From: Haloarcula vallismortis ATCC 29715
GTDB lineage: Archaea; Halobacteriota; Halobacteria; Halobacteriales; Haloarculaceae
Assembly: GCF_000337775.1 (NCBI RefSeq)
Contig: NZ_AOLQ01000069.1
Location: 248,001 to 312,000, forward strand
Length of the DNA stretch: 64,000 nucleotides
Direction of reading: 5' to 3'
Both the position numbers and the translations under genes were made by a program. The notes under the pieces are model-generated. The model did not search any database and was not told where the DNA came from. It was given only the letters and a program-made list of their open reading frames with translations. Below, in pieces: positions 52,688-60,948 of the stretch; within the stretch, counting starts at the first letter, position 1, and the number at the start of each line of letters is the position of its first letter.

Positions 52688-53761
52688 TTAAAACAGGCCG
52701 TCCAGTTCGTCGTTCGTGAACTCGTCTGGATCGGCCGTTGCGCCCTGTGAGTTCGCTGCTTCTTTGGCACGGTCCATGAACTCGTTGACCCGTTCGGACC
52801 GCTCGACGCCCGAAAGAACGACGAGCGACGCGACTTTATCGGAGCCGAGCGGGAAGTCTCCGCCTCGGACCTCCATACTCCCGGTCTGGTCTTCCACCCA
52901 GCGGCGCGCTCGTTCGATACCCTTCCGCGAGAGGCGTTCGGGGTCGCCCGCGACGACGAGAAGGGCCGAGTCGGCCTTGACCGCGTTTGGCAGGCTCATA
53001 CTCGTAAGGAGGGCGTTCCGGGTAACGCTGGTGATGGTGTTGACGTTCTCGCCGGCGTCTTCGCTGGCCTCGGCGCTGGCGTAACCGATAGAGGCGATTC
53101 CGCCGCCCCTGAGCGTGTTGATTATTTCCGAGGAGTCGACGACGCTCTCGCCGACCCCCTCGACCGCCTCACCGGAGGCAAACAGCAGGCCGACGCGCTG
53201 TGAGATGGCGTCGTTGACGCGTTCGAAGCCGGCGGCGACGCTGTCGCCGCTGCCCCGCCAGGCGTCGTTGTCGACGAGCAGGAGGGAGTCCGCCTCGCGG
53301 GCAGCAGTCTTGAGGGACCGACCGGCGTTGGCCTGGTAGAGGCCGCCCTCGTCTCGGCCGGGGAGGATGCCGAGGACGTACACTGGCTTCTCGTAGATGC
53401 GCTTGAGTTCGCGGGCGAGCATCGGTGCGCCACCAGAGCCGGTGCCACCGCCGAGTCCGGCGACGACAACGATAGCCTCGGCCTCGGTCGTGATGCGACC
53501 GTCGAGTTCGTCGAGCACTTCGGTGGCATTCTCCTGCATAATCTGTGCCCCGAGCTCGTTGTCACCGCCGACACCGTGACCTTTCACGCGGTCCTGGCCG
53601 ATGAGGGCCGTATCTATATCGAGATTCTGGAGGTCAGCTCGTGCCGTATTAACGGCAAGGGCACCCCGAACAGCATCGAACCCCATGTCGTAATCGAACT
53701 GGGCAAGCGACTGGGTTACTTTCCCGCCAGCCTGCCCGACACCAATCAGGACGACTTTCAT
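52688..53761 (-). CDS. Tubulin/FtsZ-like GTPase CetZ, second paralogue
   Basis: A 357-residue CetZ. VVLIGVGQAGGKV begins the fold, GGGTGSG is at residues 104-110, and LVDNDAWRGSG matches the catalytic-interface region. It lacks most of the flexible insert and long acidic tail of the CetZ at 18772-19953, but ends DELDGLF, close to that protein's DELDPLF. It is probably the CetZ2-type, whose role in shape or other processes is less clear. The ATG at 53761 is chosen. It stands alone, convergent with the phosphohydrolase gene. Confidence 0.88.
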   Translation of the reverse strand: MKVVLIGVGQAGGKVTQSLAQFDYDMGFDAVRGALAVNTARADLQNLDIDTALIGQDRVKGHGVGGDNELGAQIMQENATEVLDELDGRITTEAEAIVVVAGLGGGTGSGGAPMLARELKRIYEKPVYVLGILPGRDEGGLYQANAGRSLKTAAREADSLLLVDNDAWRGSGDSVAAGFERVNDAISQRVGLLFASGEAVEGVGESVVDSSEIINTLRGGGIASIGYASAEASEDAGENVNTITSVTRNALLTSMSLPNAVKADSALLVVAGDPERLSRKGIERARRWVEDQTGSMEVRGGDFPLGSDKVASLVVLSGVERSERVNEFMDRAKEAANSQGATADPDEFTNDELDGLF

Positions 53762-53861
53762 ACCAAATGTCTTGTGAGGCTGACTAATCAACGTTGTCCT
53801 CACGCCTGAACTGGCGACAAGGAGGAGTAAAACGGCTCTCAATCCGGAATACGGGATGTGG

Positions 53862-54137
53862 TTACTCTACCTGAAGCGTGTAGATCCGTTTGCGAGCGTC
53901 GGCGAAGGAAAACCGGGACTCGATGACGCCGATATCTTCGAGACGGGAGAGGGCGTACCGAACTGTCCGTGGCGGCAGGAGCGTCTCCTCGGCGAGCTGG
54001 CTCTGAGTCAGGGTTTCGTTGTATTCCAAGACTTTCGCGACGAGTTTCGCGCTCGGCGGGAGCTCACGGACAGCCTCCCATCCCCCATTCTCATACTCGC
54101 TGTCGGTATCAGCGGACTGGGTATCGGATGCACTCAT
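53862..54137 (-). CDS. Winged-helix (MarR/HTH) regulator
   Basis: A 91-residue protein. An acidic N-terminal 20 residues precede a winged helix at about 25-88: LPPSAKLVAKVLEYNETLTQSQLAEETLLPPRTVRYALSRLEDIGVIESR. The recognition helix is PPRTVRYALSRL, and the wing FSFADARKRIYTL. Such short regulators are frequent in haloarchaea; ligand and targets are unknown. It is transcribed divergently from the SRPBCC gene with about 140 bases between. Confidence 0.78.
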   Translation of the reverse strand: MSASDTQSADTDSEYENGGWEAVRELPPSAKLVAKVLEYNETLTQSQLAEETLLPPRTVRYALSRLEDIGVIESRFSFADARKRIYTLQVE

Positions 54138-54279
54138 GGTATTATTACTGTATCCAATACAGAGTGATAATATTTTCTGTTCAGAATTATGCCCTGCAGA
54201 AATGTTACGGCAAAAATCTCGGGCGCGGACCCAGCACTATGCCCGAAAGTTTACCTGCAGTACATCCGGTGTCACAGAC

Positions 54280-54810
54280 GTGGACGAAGTTGAGGTCAGC
54301 ACAGTCGTGTATGTCCCACCCGAAGAGGTCTATGAGTTTCTGCTTGACTTCCCGGGCTACGCACAATACTCGGAGTATCTCGACCGAGTGGTACAGGACG
54401 GCGACGGCTCGCCGGGGACGAACTACGACCTCGTGTTTTCGTGGTGGAAGCTCTCTTACACCGCGCGCTCGGAGGTGACTGACGTCTCTCCCCCGACGCG
54501 AATCGACTGGCGAATCGTCAAAGACATCGACGCAGAAGGGCACTGGGCGGTCGAGCCTGATCCGGACGGCGTTCCGGCGGACGTACAGTCGGCGTCACGG
54601 GTGCGGTTTCACGTCGCGTTCGACCCTGGGTCGGCCTCGAGCAGTGCCATCGACCTCCCCCGACTCGTTTCGATGGACTGGGTTATCGAGAAAGTCAAGC
54701 CACTCATCCGCAAGGAGGCGACCAAAATCGTCGAACGCGTCGTCGAGGACCTCGAAGGGCAGGAGCGGGATGTCGATCTGGAAATTCACGCTGGCCCGGA
54801 TTCGGTGTAA
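54280..54810 (+). CDS. SRPBCC (START/COQ10-like) domain protein
   Basis: A 176-residue ligand-binding fold of the polyketide cyclase/COQ10 superfamily: VSTVVYVPPEEVYEFLLDFPGYAQYSEYLDRV at the start, SWWKLSYTARSEVTDVSPPTRIDWRI in the middle, and a long C-terminal helix (VIEKVKPLIRKEATKIVERVVEDL). The GTG at 54280 is preferred because a TATA-like gtttacc at 54249-54255 lies about 27 bases before it; an in-frame ATG at 54202 would add 26 basic residues. It may bind a quinone or other lipid. Confidence 0.78.
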   Translation: MDEVEVSTVVYVPPEEVYEFLLDFPGYAQYSEYLDRVVQDGDGSPGTNYDLVFSWWKLSYTARSEVTDVSPPTRIDWRIVKDIDAEGHWAVEPDPDGVPADVQSASRVRFHVAFDPGSASSSAIDLPRLVSMDWVIEKVKPLIRKEATKIVERVVEDLEGQERDVDLEIHAGPDSV

Positions 54811-54825
54811 CGCGGTGACAGAGCG

Positions 54826-55482
54826 TTACTCGGGCGTCTCGTAGTCGCCGCCGTACCGGATGAAGAAGTACGCGAGTCCGAGCGTCGCGACCATCACGAA
54901 CGAGGTTGCGACGCCGAGCGTTTTCGCGCTGTTTGGCACTGCTGGCGGACCGGAGCTTCCGCCGCCACCGCCGCCGTCACCAGAGGACTGTGTCGGGTAG
55001 TCCGTTCCGACGACGACGGCCCCTTTCATTCCGAGCCCCTCGTGTGGCACGCAGACGTAGGGATAGATGCCGTCCTCCTCGAAGGTGTGCTCGTAATTAA
55101 CGCCGGCCTCTGAGACTGCACTCCCCGAGTCCAGCGGTCCGTCGCCGTCAGAGACGACGTTGTGGCCGCCGCCTTCGCCGGTCCACTCGAACTGGACAGT
55201 TGCGCCGTTGTCGACGTGAATCGCGGGCGGGCCGAAGCCAAAGGCTCCGCCGTTTGCCTCCACGCCGACCTCCACTGTCGCCGTGTCCTGTCCGGTCGCA
55301 TCGGCGACCGAGCCATCGTAGTTTCCGACTTGGTCGAGGAACCCACCAAAATCCGGCTTGCCCCCGCCCGATTCACCGTCTTCCTGTGCGGTCGCGGTGC
55401 CTGCAGCGGCCGACGCAGCCGTGGCCCCTGCCGCCGTCCGCAGGAAGCCCCGACGGGACACGTCCGCTCTACCGTCTGTCAT
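54826..55482 (-). CDS. Halocyanin (blue copper protein)
   Basis: A 218-residue Tat-exported copper protein. The signal SRRGFLRTAAGATAA is near residue 9. A halocyanin/plastocyanin domain at about 55-160 has copper ligands H107 (GGGHNVV), C144, H147 and M152 (YVCVPHEGLGM). A Gly/Ser linker (about 168-178) leads to a C-terminal transmembrane helix (VATSFVMVATLGLAYFFI). It probably carries electrons at the outer face of the membrane. It is divergent from the membrane-protein gene at 55611. Confidence 0.9.
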   Translation of the reverse strand: MTDGRADVSRRGFLRTAAGATAASAAAGTATAQEDGESGGGKPDFGGFLDQVGNYDGSVADATGQDTATVEVGVEANGGAFGFGPPAIHVDNGATVQFEWTGEGGGHNVVSDGDGPLDSGSAVSEAGVNYEHTFEEDGIYPYVCVPHEGLGMKGAVVVGTDYPTQSSGDGGGGGGSSGPPAVPNSAKTLGVATSFVMVATLGLAYFFIRYGGDYETPE

Positions 55483-55610
55483 ACCTGACCGTTTGGGACT
55501 CCCCGTCCTGAATATGTCGGTTTCGAATCGCGGCGATACGCCTCGGAGCGTTCACACAACAGTCACGGGTGCCGTGAAACATTTAACGCCGGTAGAACGA
55601 AACCACCGGT

Positions 55611-56366
55611 ATGTCTACCGGAAGCCACGGGGTCGTCGGCGGGATCCGTATCGACCTCAACAGATTACACGAAACGTGGATGGAACTCGTGTATCCACGC
55701 CAGCGCAACGCCAACGACACCGTACTCGGGACGTGGACGCCAGACTCGGCGGTCGGGATGGCCCTCTACCGCCTCTGGTCTGCGCTTGGGGTCCCAGTCA
55801 TCGCGCTGGTGTATCCGCTGGTGCTGTGTGGTGTCGTCCTGCGGTATCAGACCCGCCGCATCGACGGCACGGTGACCCGCCTGGGCATTGTTGGCGTCGT
55901 TCTCCTTTCTGTCCTCGCCTGGGGCGGTCTAGCGGCCCTCGCCCGGTTTGAACCGGGGAGCATCAACCTCGTGTCGGGCGGGTTCACCGCCGTCGCTGTC
56001 GCTGGCGGCGTTGCGACACTGTCGGCCGCACTGGCTGTCACGTTCCGGCGTGTCGGCGGTCGCGTGACAACTGTCGTGCTGGCATACCCGTTCGCAATGA
56101 CGGCGATATTCCTGCCGCCGGTCGTCGCAGCGCTGTACTCGACGACTGTCGCTTCGGTCGTCATTCCCGCGAGCGATTCACTGTCCCGGTGGTTCCTCTA
56201 TGAGGTGCTGGCTACCGTCGGCGTCGCGGAGTTCTTCATCGAGAACTTCGACCGGGAAGGCATCGCCTACGTCATCATCTGGCTCGGAATCTCCATCCCG
56301 CTTGGATGGGTACTCGGCGTGCTGGTGACGCTCGCGGACTTCGTCCGCCCGACTGAGCGACGGTAA
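55611..56366 (+). CDS. Haloarchaeal membrane protein, about six spans
   Basis: A 251-residue protein with helices at about 55-75, 90-110, 120-143, 150-180, 200-212 and 225-243 and a soluble N-terminus (MSTGSHGVVGGIRIDLNRLHETWMELVYPRQRN). No known transporter motif is visible. The start lies in a region following a TATA-like catttaac (about 55579). It resembles conserved haloarchaeal membrane proteins of unknown function. Confidence 0.68.
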   Translation: MSTGSHGVVGGIRIDLNRLHETWMELVYPRQRNANDTVLGTWTPDSAVGMALYRLWSALGVPVIALVYPLVLCGVVLRYQTRRIDGTVTRLGIVGVVLLSVLAWGGLAALARFEPGSINLVSGGFTAVAVAGGVATLSAALAVTFRRVGGRVTTVVLAYPFAMTAIFLPPVVAALYSTTVASVVIPASDSLSRWFLYEVLATVGVAEFFIENFDREGIAYVIIWLGISIPLGWVLGVLVTLADFVRPTERR

Positions 56367-56524
56367 AATAAACCTGCGGGGGACCTCGACTCTGGCGCTT
56401 TGCTGTTCTCGACTATCACGAAGACGGCACCCCATTCGTGTCCCGACCGCTGAAAAATACAGTTTACAGCAGCCAAACTATCAGGGGAGTGGAACCTTAC
56501 CCATCCGCTGCATATAGGTATTCG

Positions 56525-56674
56525 ATGCCTAACTCAGATACGACCTCTATCTACGAGTGGCTGTGCTGCCCGGACTGTGATTCCCGGGAGATTATTCGCG
56601 GACCGAGGAACGAACACGGTTCGGTCAAAATTGAGTGTGAAGAGTGCGGTACGGCCGGGTGGCTCGGCCTCTGA
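56525..56674 (+). CDS. Small zinc-ribbon protein
   Basis: A 49-residue protein with CCPDC near residue 14 and CEEC near 38, a zinc-ribbon pattern. It starts MPNSDTTSIYEWL. A catatag TATA-like box lies about 14-20 bases upstream, so the transcript is probably leaderless or nearly so. The open frame from 56438 is not supported further upstream. Function is unknown. Confidence 0.65.
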   Translation: MPNSDTTSIYEWLCCPDCDSREIIRGPRNEHGSVKIECEECGTAGWLGL

Positions 56675-56725
56675 ACCCAGAACCAGACAGGACAATCTTA
56701 CAGCCTGACAAACCGAGGTGGACCG

Positions 56726-56911
56726 CTACGGACTGGCGCGGAATTCGCCGTGTTTCATCCCGAGGAAGAACGCAACGACGGAAAATACGATCATCGAGGG
56801 TAGAACCATCATCAAGACTGTCGAGAGCGTCATTACGGATGTGAGTCCAACCGTCGCGACGGCGACGATGACAACCAGTGGAGCCACCGCGGGCACGAAG
56901 TCAAAATCCAT
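56726..56911 (-). CDS. Two-span small membrane protein
   Basis: A 61-residue hydrophobic protein with two helices, about residues 8-26 and 31-50, and the end MKHGEFRASP. MDFDFVPAVAPLVV is the N-terminus. The spans and charge pattern make coding likely. It resembles the DUF7333-type haloarchaeal membrane proteins, as I recall. It overlaps no other feature. Confidence 0.65.
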   Translation of the reverse strand: MDFDFVPAVAPLVVIVAVATVGLTSVMTLSTVLMMVLPSMIVFSVVAFFLGMKHGEFRASP

Positions 56912-57017
56912 ACCCTAGGTTGTAGCTGGACAATTAAATTCTTTAAGAAAGCAAATCTCCCGGACAATTGACTGACCGATGCTGGTGGGAAACCGATAGC
57001 GCCCGCGTGACAGACTG

Positions 57018-57767
57018 TTACGACGGCGTCGCGTCGGCCGGCTGAACGACCGTTTCTTCCGGCGTGTCCCCGTCAGCGACGGCGATATCCGCCGCCTCGT
57101 CGCCGCCGAACACCACGGTCGCGCCGGCCCGCATCGGTGCGAGCAGTCCGGCGACGACCGCTCCCGCTGTGGTCATCGGTGCCCGGAGCGCGAGGGTCGT
57201 CTCCGCGTCGATGTCGTAGTCGGCGACGACACGGCCGCTCTCAGCCATGAGTTCGCCGTGTGTGTACGTTCTGTCGGCCGTCAGTACGTCGTCCTCGGGC
57301 GCAACTTCGCCCGGCGGCTGCAGCGGGTTCTCGCTCCACAGCTCCCGCTCGAACTGGGCGATAGTCGGGTCATCGACCGGGCCGCCGTAGGCCAGCCCCT
57401 TGGTTCCCGGTCCCTGCGTGTAGCGGTCGAGCCACGCCGCTGGCGCGACGAGCGCCGTTGCGTCAACCGCCTTCGGTGGGTCCATGTCGACGATTGCGCC
57501 GTCGAGCGCGGCCGCGAGGAAGGCAAGCAGCGCGTCCGGTGCATCCCGGAGGTAGCCCGGCTGGTCCTCATCGGTCGGCTCTTTCGGCCCGACGACGACA
57601 GCGACCCGCGTCCCGTGCCGAACGCCGTAGTGCCGCAGCAGATTCCCGCCTTTCCAGGCGTTCGTGGCGAAGTCGGAGTAACTGTACGGTGTCGACCGCT
57701 CCGGCGAGCGAAAGAGAACGTCGTCACGGTCGCGCGCCTGCGCGACGAGGTCACCGAGTACCTGCAT
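57018..57767 (-). CDS. Truncated AMP-ligase-like protein
   Basis: A 249-residue protein resembling the first half of acyl-CoA/AMP-forming synthetases: LFRSPERSTPYSYSDFATNAWKGGNLLRHYGVRHGTRVAVVVGP, then FLAAALDGAIVDMDPP. The lysine/AMP-binding motifs of the catalytic C-terminal domain are absent, and the core P-loop-like TSGTTGxPK is not present, replaced by YTHGELMAES. It is conserved in haloarchaea in this short form, as I recall; it may be a non-catalytic homologue. The ATG at 57767 is preferred. Confidence 0.6.
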   Translation of the reverse strand: MQVLGDLVAQARDRDDVLFRSPERSTPYSYSDFATNAWKGGNLLRHYGVRHGTRVAVVVGPKEPTDEDQPGYLRDAPDALLAFLAAALDGAIVDMDPPKAVDATALVAPAAWLDRYTQGPGTKGLAYGGPVDDPTIAQFERELWSENPLQPPGEVAPEDDVLTADRTYTHGELMAESGRVVADYDIDAETTLALRAPMTTAGAVVAGLLAPMRAGATVVFGGDEAADIAVADGDTPEETVVQPADATPS

Positions 57768-57846
57768 ACGTCGTCGTTCGGCCCCACCGATAAAAAAACA
57801 GCGCGGCCACAAAGCCGATGTAAGTGGCTCTCCCCACACCCTAGAA

Positions 57847-58152
57847 ATGAAACGACAACAACAAGTTGCCGACATACTCAGGCACAGCGACATCGACACA
57901 CCGCCCGCCTACCGGTTGCTTGACGTAGTGACTGAACTCGGCGACATCGCCGCCGAAATCAACGAGACGACCGGATACGGCACCGATTCGACGGCGCTAT
58001 CGGTACGGGAAGACGAACTCGGCGATGCGCTGTTTGCGTTGCTTGCGCTGTGTGAACAACTTGATGTCGACGCCGACGCCGCACTCTCGACGGCGCTGGC
58101 GAAATACGAAGGACGGTCAGGCACAAGCGGGACGCCAACGAGCGGCGACTGA
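57847..58152 (+). CDS. MazG-like nucleotide pyrophosphohydrolase family protein
   Basis: A 101-residue protein with the four-helix MazG layout: YRLLDVVTELGDIAAEINETTGY (E and E/D metal residues) and VREDELGDALFALLALCEQLDVD, i.e. the ExxE...ExxD pattern. Single-domain MazG proteins hydrolyse non-canonical NTPs. It ends directly where the convergent dnaJ stop begins (no gap). Confidence 0.8.
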   Translation: MKRQQQVADILRHSDIDTPPAYRLLDVVTELGDIAAEINETTGYGTDSTALSVREDELGDALFALLALCEQLDVDADAALSTALAKYEGRSGTSGTPTSGD

Positions 58153-59304
58153 TTACAGTGAGTTCTTCAGCTTCTCGAAGAAGCCTTCCTCGACGTCGAC
58201 CTCCTCGCCGCCGGCCTCAGCGAACTGTTCGAGGGCCTCCTTCTGCTCGGTGTTGAGGCTGTCGGGCGTGACGACCTGCACCTGCACGTAGAGGTCGCCA
58301 TGGCCCCGACGCTGGAGTCGCGGCATTCCTTTGCCCTCCAGTCGGAACACTTCGCCGCTCTGGGTCCCGCTGGGCACGTCGACTTCGACTTCGCCGTCCA
58401 GCGTCGGAACGGTGATGGTGTCACCGAACACCGCCTGCGGGAACGAGATGGCCTGCTGGTGTTGCAGGTCGTCGCCGTCGCGCTCGAAGTCCGGGTGGTC
58501 GCGGACGCTCACCTCGATGAGCAGGTCGCCGTTCGGGCCGCCGTTCTCGCCGGGTGCGCCCTCGCGTCCCATCCGGAGGGTCTGCCCGTTGGCGATGCCG
58601 GCCGGAACCTCGATTTCGAGGCTCGCGTCGTTCTGGACGACGCCGTTACCCCGGCAGGTCGAGCACGTCTCGTCGTACAGCGTCCCCTCGCCGTCACACC
58701 GGCGGCAGGTCGTCGTCTGCTGGACCCGTCCCATCGGCGTCTGCTGGACCTGCGTCGTCTGGCCCTGGCCGTTACACTCAGGACAGGTCTCTGAGTCGGC
58801 CCCCGGCGGATGCCCGGCTCCGTCGCAGTCGTCGCAGGCTTCCGGCCGGGTGACGTTCAGTTGCTTCGTCGCGCCGTTGTAGGCCTCTTCGAGGTCGATC
58901 TCCAGTCGCGTCTGGAGGTCCTGACCCTGTCGCCGACGGCTGCCACCGCGGCCGCCGCGACCGCCACCACCGAAGAACTGGTCGAAGATATCCTGCATAT
59001 CGAAGCCGCCAGCGCCGCCGCCAAAGGGGTCTCCGCCCATCCCACCGCGGCCGCCGCCGCCAGCGCCGCCACGTTTTTCGGCCTGCTCGAAGCGCTCGTG
59101 GCCCATCTGGTCGTACATCTGGCGCTTCTCCTCGTCGGTGAGGACCTCCTTGGCCTTCTTGGCCTGCTTGAACTTCTCCTCGGCGTCGGGGTCGTCGCTC
59201 ACGTCCGGGTGGTATTCCCGGGCTTTCTCCCGATAGGCCTCCTTAATCTCGTCTTCGGAGGCGTCCCGAGAGACACCCAGTATCTCGTAGAAATCCTGAC
59301 TCAT
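58153..59304 (-). CDS. dnaJ: Molecular chaperone DnaJ
   Basis: A 383-residue type I DnaJ. J domain residues 4-66 with HPD 32-34; Gly/Phe-rich linker about 75-125; zinc region about 150-205 with four CxxCxGxG repeats (CDDCDGAG, CPECNGQG, CRRCDGEG, CSTCRGNG); and C-terminal peptide-binding domain with DLLIEVSVRDHPDFERDGDD and HGDLYVQVQVV. It stimulates DnaK and delivers clients. dnaK lies 3.2 kb upstream on the same strand instead of adjacent. Confidence 0.95.
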   Translation of the reverse strand: MSQDFYEILGVSRDASEDEIKEAYREKAREYHPDVSDDPDAEEKFKQAKKAKEVLTDEEKRQMYDQMGHERFEQAEKRGGAGGGGRGGMGGDPFGGGAGGFDMQDIFDQFFGGGGRGGRGGSRRRQGQDLQTRLEIDLEEAYNGATKQLNVTRPEACDDCDGAGHPPGADSETCPECNGQGQTTQVQQTPMGRVQQTTTCRRCDGEGTLYDETCSTCRGNGVVQNDASLEIEVPAGIANGQTLRMGREGAPGENGGPNGDLLIEVSVRDHPDFERDGDDLQHQQAISFPQAVFGDTITVPTLDGEVEVDVPSGTQSGEVFRLEGKGMPRLQRRGHGDLYVQVQVVTPDSLNTEQKEALEQFAEAGGEEVDVEEGFFEKLKNSL

Positions 59305-59415
59305 TCGTTGTACAAGGCTTAGACGATTGAGCTACTTCAAAAGAACGGGTTGCCGACTAGTTGTGTTCGGCCCGTACCGGGGCGCTTATTTTCGTGCCGG
59401 GGGAGGATTTGGGCA

Positions 59416-59934
59416 ATGAGTCCTGAGTCGTCGTGTGGTCGCCGGGGTCTCGTCACTGTCGAGCGGGTCGTCGTCTGGGGACTCGCGGCGCTGGCTGTTG
59501 CCGGACTGGTCGCACTCGTCGCCGGGCCCGGCGCGGACTTGCGGACGGCGTCCCCATCGGTCACCATCGACGGCCAGTTCGACGCTGATGCGGGGGCGGT
59601 CACGCTCACCCACACCGGCGGGGACCGGCTCACAGACACTAACACGCGCGCGCTAAGACTCGTCGTCACCGACGCCGACCGGAACCGGTCGACCACGCTG
59701 ACGTGGGCCGGGGCGGACCAGTTGCCCGTTGCGCCCGGCGATACAGTCGTTGTTGACGATCCACGCGTGGATTCCGACGGTGACGGGAACTATCTTGACG
59801 GCGATGTCTCAGTCGGTTTCTTCCTCGACAGCGGTGATACCGTTGCGGTTCGCTGGACCGGCCGCCCACTCGGTGCGCCGGGCGAGCGGACGACGACGCT
59901 TGGCACGGTAACGCTCGGTAACGAGACTGGCTGA
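59416..59934 (+). CDS. Exported single-span protein, pilin-like
   Basis: A 172-residue protein. After GRRGLVTVERVV a hydrophobic helix (about 15-38) leads to an extracellular beta-rich domain with VTLTHTGGDRLTDTNTRALRLVVTD, the repeat often seen in haloarchaeal type IV pilin-like proteins. The C-terminal part has DSDGDGNYLDGDVSVGFFLDSGDTVAVRW. The prepilin cleavage site is not typical, so assignment as a pilin is uncertain. It is divergent from dnaJ with about 110 bases between. Confidence 0.6.
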   Translation: MSPESSCGRRGLVTVERVVVWGLAALAVAGLVALVAGPGADLRTASPSVTIDGQFDADAGAVTLTHTGGDRLTDTNTRALRLVVTDADRNRSTTLTWAGADQLPVAPGDTVVVDDPRVDSDGDGNYLDGDVSVGFFLDSGDTVAVRWTGRPLGAPGERTTTLGTVTLGNETG

Positions 59935-60008
59935 TTGATACGTCTCACAGTGAGTCGGCCGGGCAGCGCCTCCGGCCATCGGTGGCGATGCTTCTGTCCT
60001 ACGAGTAG

Positions 60009-60317
60009 TCACGAACGGACGGGCTGGGTGCGGACATACACGTCCCCGGCCCCGGTCACAGTCACCGCGTACCGCCCCAGCTGAAACGAGAGCGAGACGG
60101 CACTGTCCGGGCCTGATGAATGGCTGAATAGTTCGTCAAGCGCGTCTGGATCGAGTGTTTCGATGAGTGGGGATAGCTCTGTGGCCTCCCGGTCAGCCGC
60201 GGTTGCAACCATCTGTACCACCGCTACTGACGGTGAGACGACGTCCCAGTCGAACTCCGCGTGGAGAGTGTCCGGGTCGTCGGATGTCCGGTCGGGCCGC
60301 CTATCGGACCCACTCAT
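60009..60317 (-). CDS. HalOD1 output domain protein
   Basis: A 102-residue protein made only of a HalOD1-type haloarchaeal output domain: SVAVVQMVATAADREATELSPLIETLDPDALDELF, then SVSLSFQLGRYAVTVTGAGDVYVR. Such domains occur alone or fused to receivers and PAS modules. The molecular role is unknown. The ATG at 60317 is preferred to 60335. It starts at the edge of an AT-rich spacer. Confidence 0.75.
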   Translation of the reverse strand: MSGSDRRPDRTSDDPDTLHAEFDWDVVSPSVAVVQMVATAADREATELSPLIETLDPDALDELFSHSSGPDSAVSLSFQLGRYAVTVTGAGDVYVRTQPVRS

Positions 60318-60948
60318 TACTAGAAATATATCCATCTATCATCTTAATTCTACTGTCAATTTATTAGTTGGAAATATGATGTACAAAACGGCTAGCCGAT
60401 ATCGAATAAATAACGGCGACGTGTCTGTGACTACGCAATGCCAGTTCCGGCTTATAACCGTGGACTGATACGATAGCTATCCGATGAACGTGATTTTTCA
60501 GGTACACCGTTTCTGCCGAACGGTGAAGTCACGGTCGAAATACGGGCAGCGAAATGACTGCTGTGGGTGATCTGCCAGCGACCCGCTTCGGCAGCATCAC
60601 GCTCTGAACGCGTCGCTCTGGGTCTGTCGGACCGGCATCTTGAAAGTAGCACGCAGCAGATGTGGTTGGGACACATAGAGTGCTGCGTGCCACTTACTCA
60701 TACTCAGCACCCATGTATAACAGTTGTGTGATTAATTGAGTAAAACAAAAATGTATTGCCGAAACAATATAGCCATAAGTCGACGATTACAGCGGCTAGA
60801 AGCTTGTTCCGTCACAACACGCTATGGACCGTCTGTCGGCCAACGATCACCGAGACAAGAGCCAGCAGTGTTACAGTAACAACGTCTTTTACCTGTGAGT
60901 GTCATCTCTCTATATCCTCGGATTTGACCGAGATGAAGGTTGGGACAC
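60318..60948. other. AT-rich spacer before the TrmB-like gene
   Basis: No convincing gene was found in these 631 bases. They hold a 10-base perfect inverted repeat (60649-60690) and a 13-base sequence in its loop that recurs at the start of the next gene. AT content is well above that of neighbouring genes, suggesting acquired or decayed DNA. A short open stretch on the plus strand near 60475-60560 resembles a coding fragment but has no clear start. Confidence 0.5.
60649..60690. repeat. Inverted repeat in the spacer
   Basis: GCACGCAGCA (60649-60658) and TGCTGCGTGC (60681-60690) are perfect inverted repeats of 10 bases with 22 bases between. Two more pairs form beyond a single mismatch (GT at 60646-60647 and AC at 60692-60693). 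The loop carries GGTTGGGACACAT (60664-60676), also found at 60938-60950. Confidence 0.55.

Noticed and set aside
60452-60676. 74-residue minus-strand frame in the AT-rich spacer
   Set aside because: No recognisable domain, unusual composition for this genome, and it covers part of an inverted repeat; no transposase signature could be seen.
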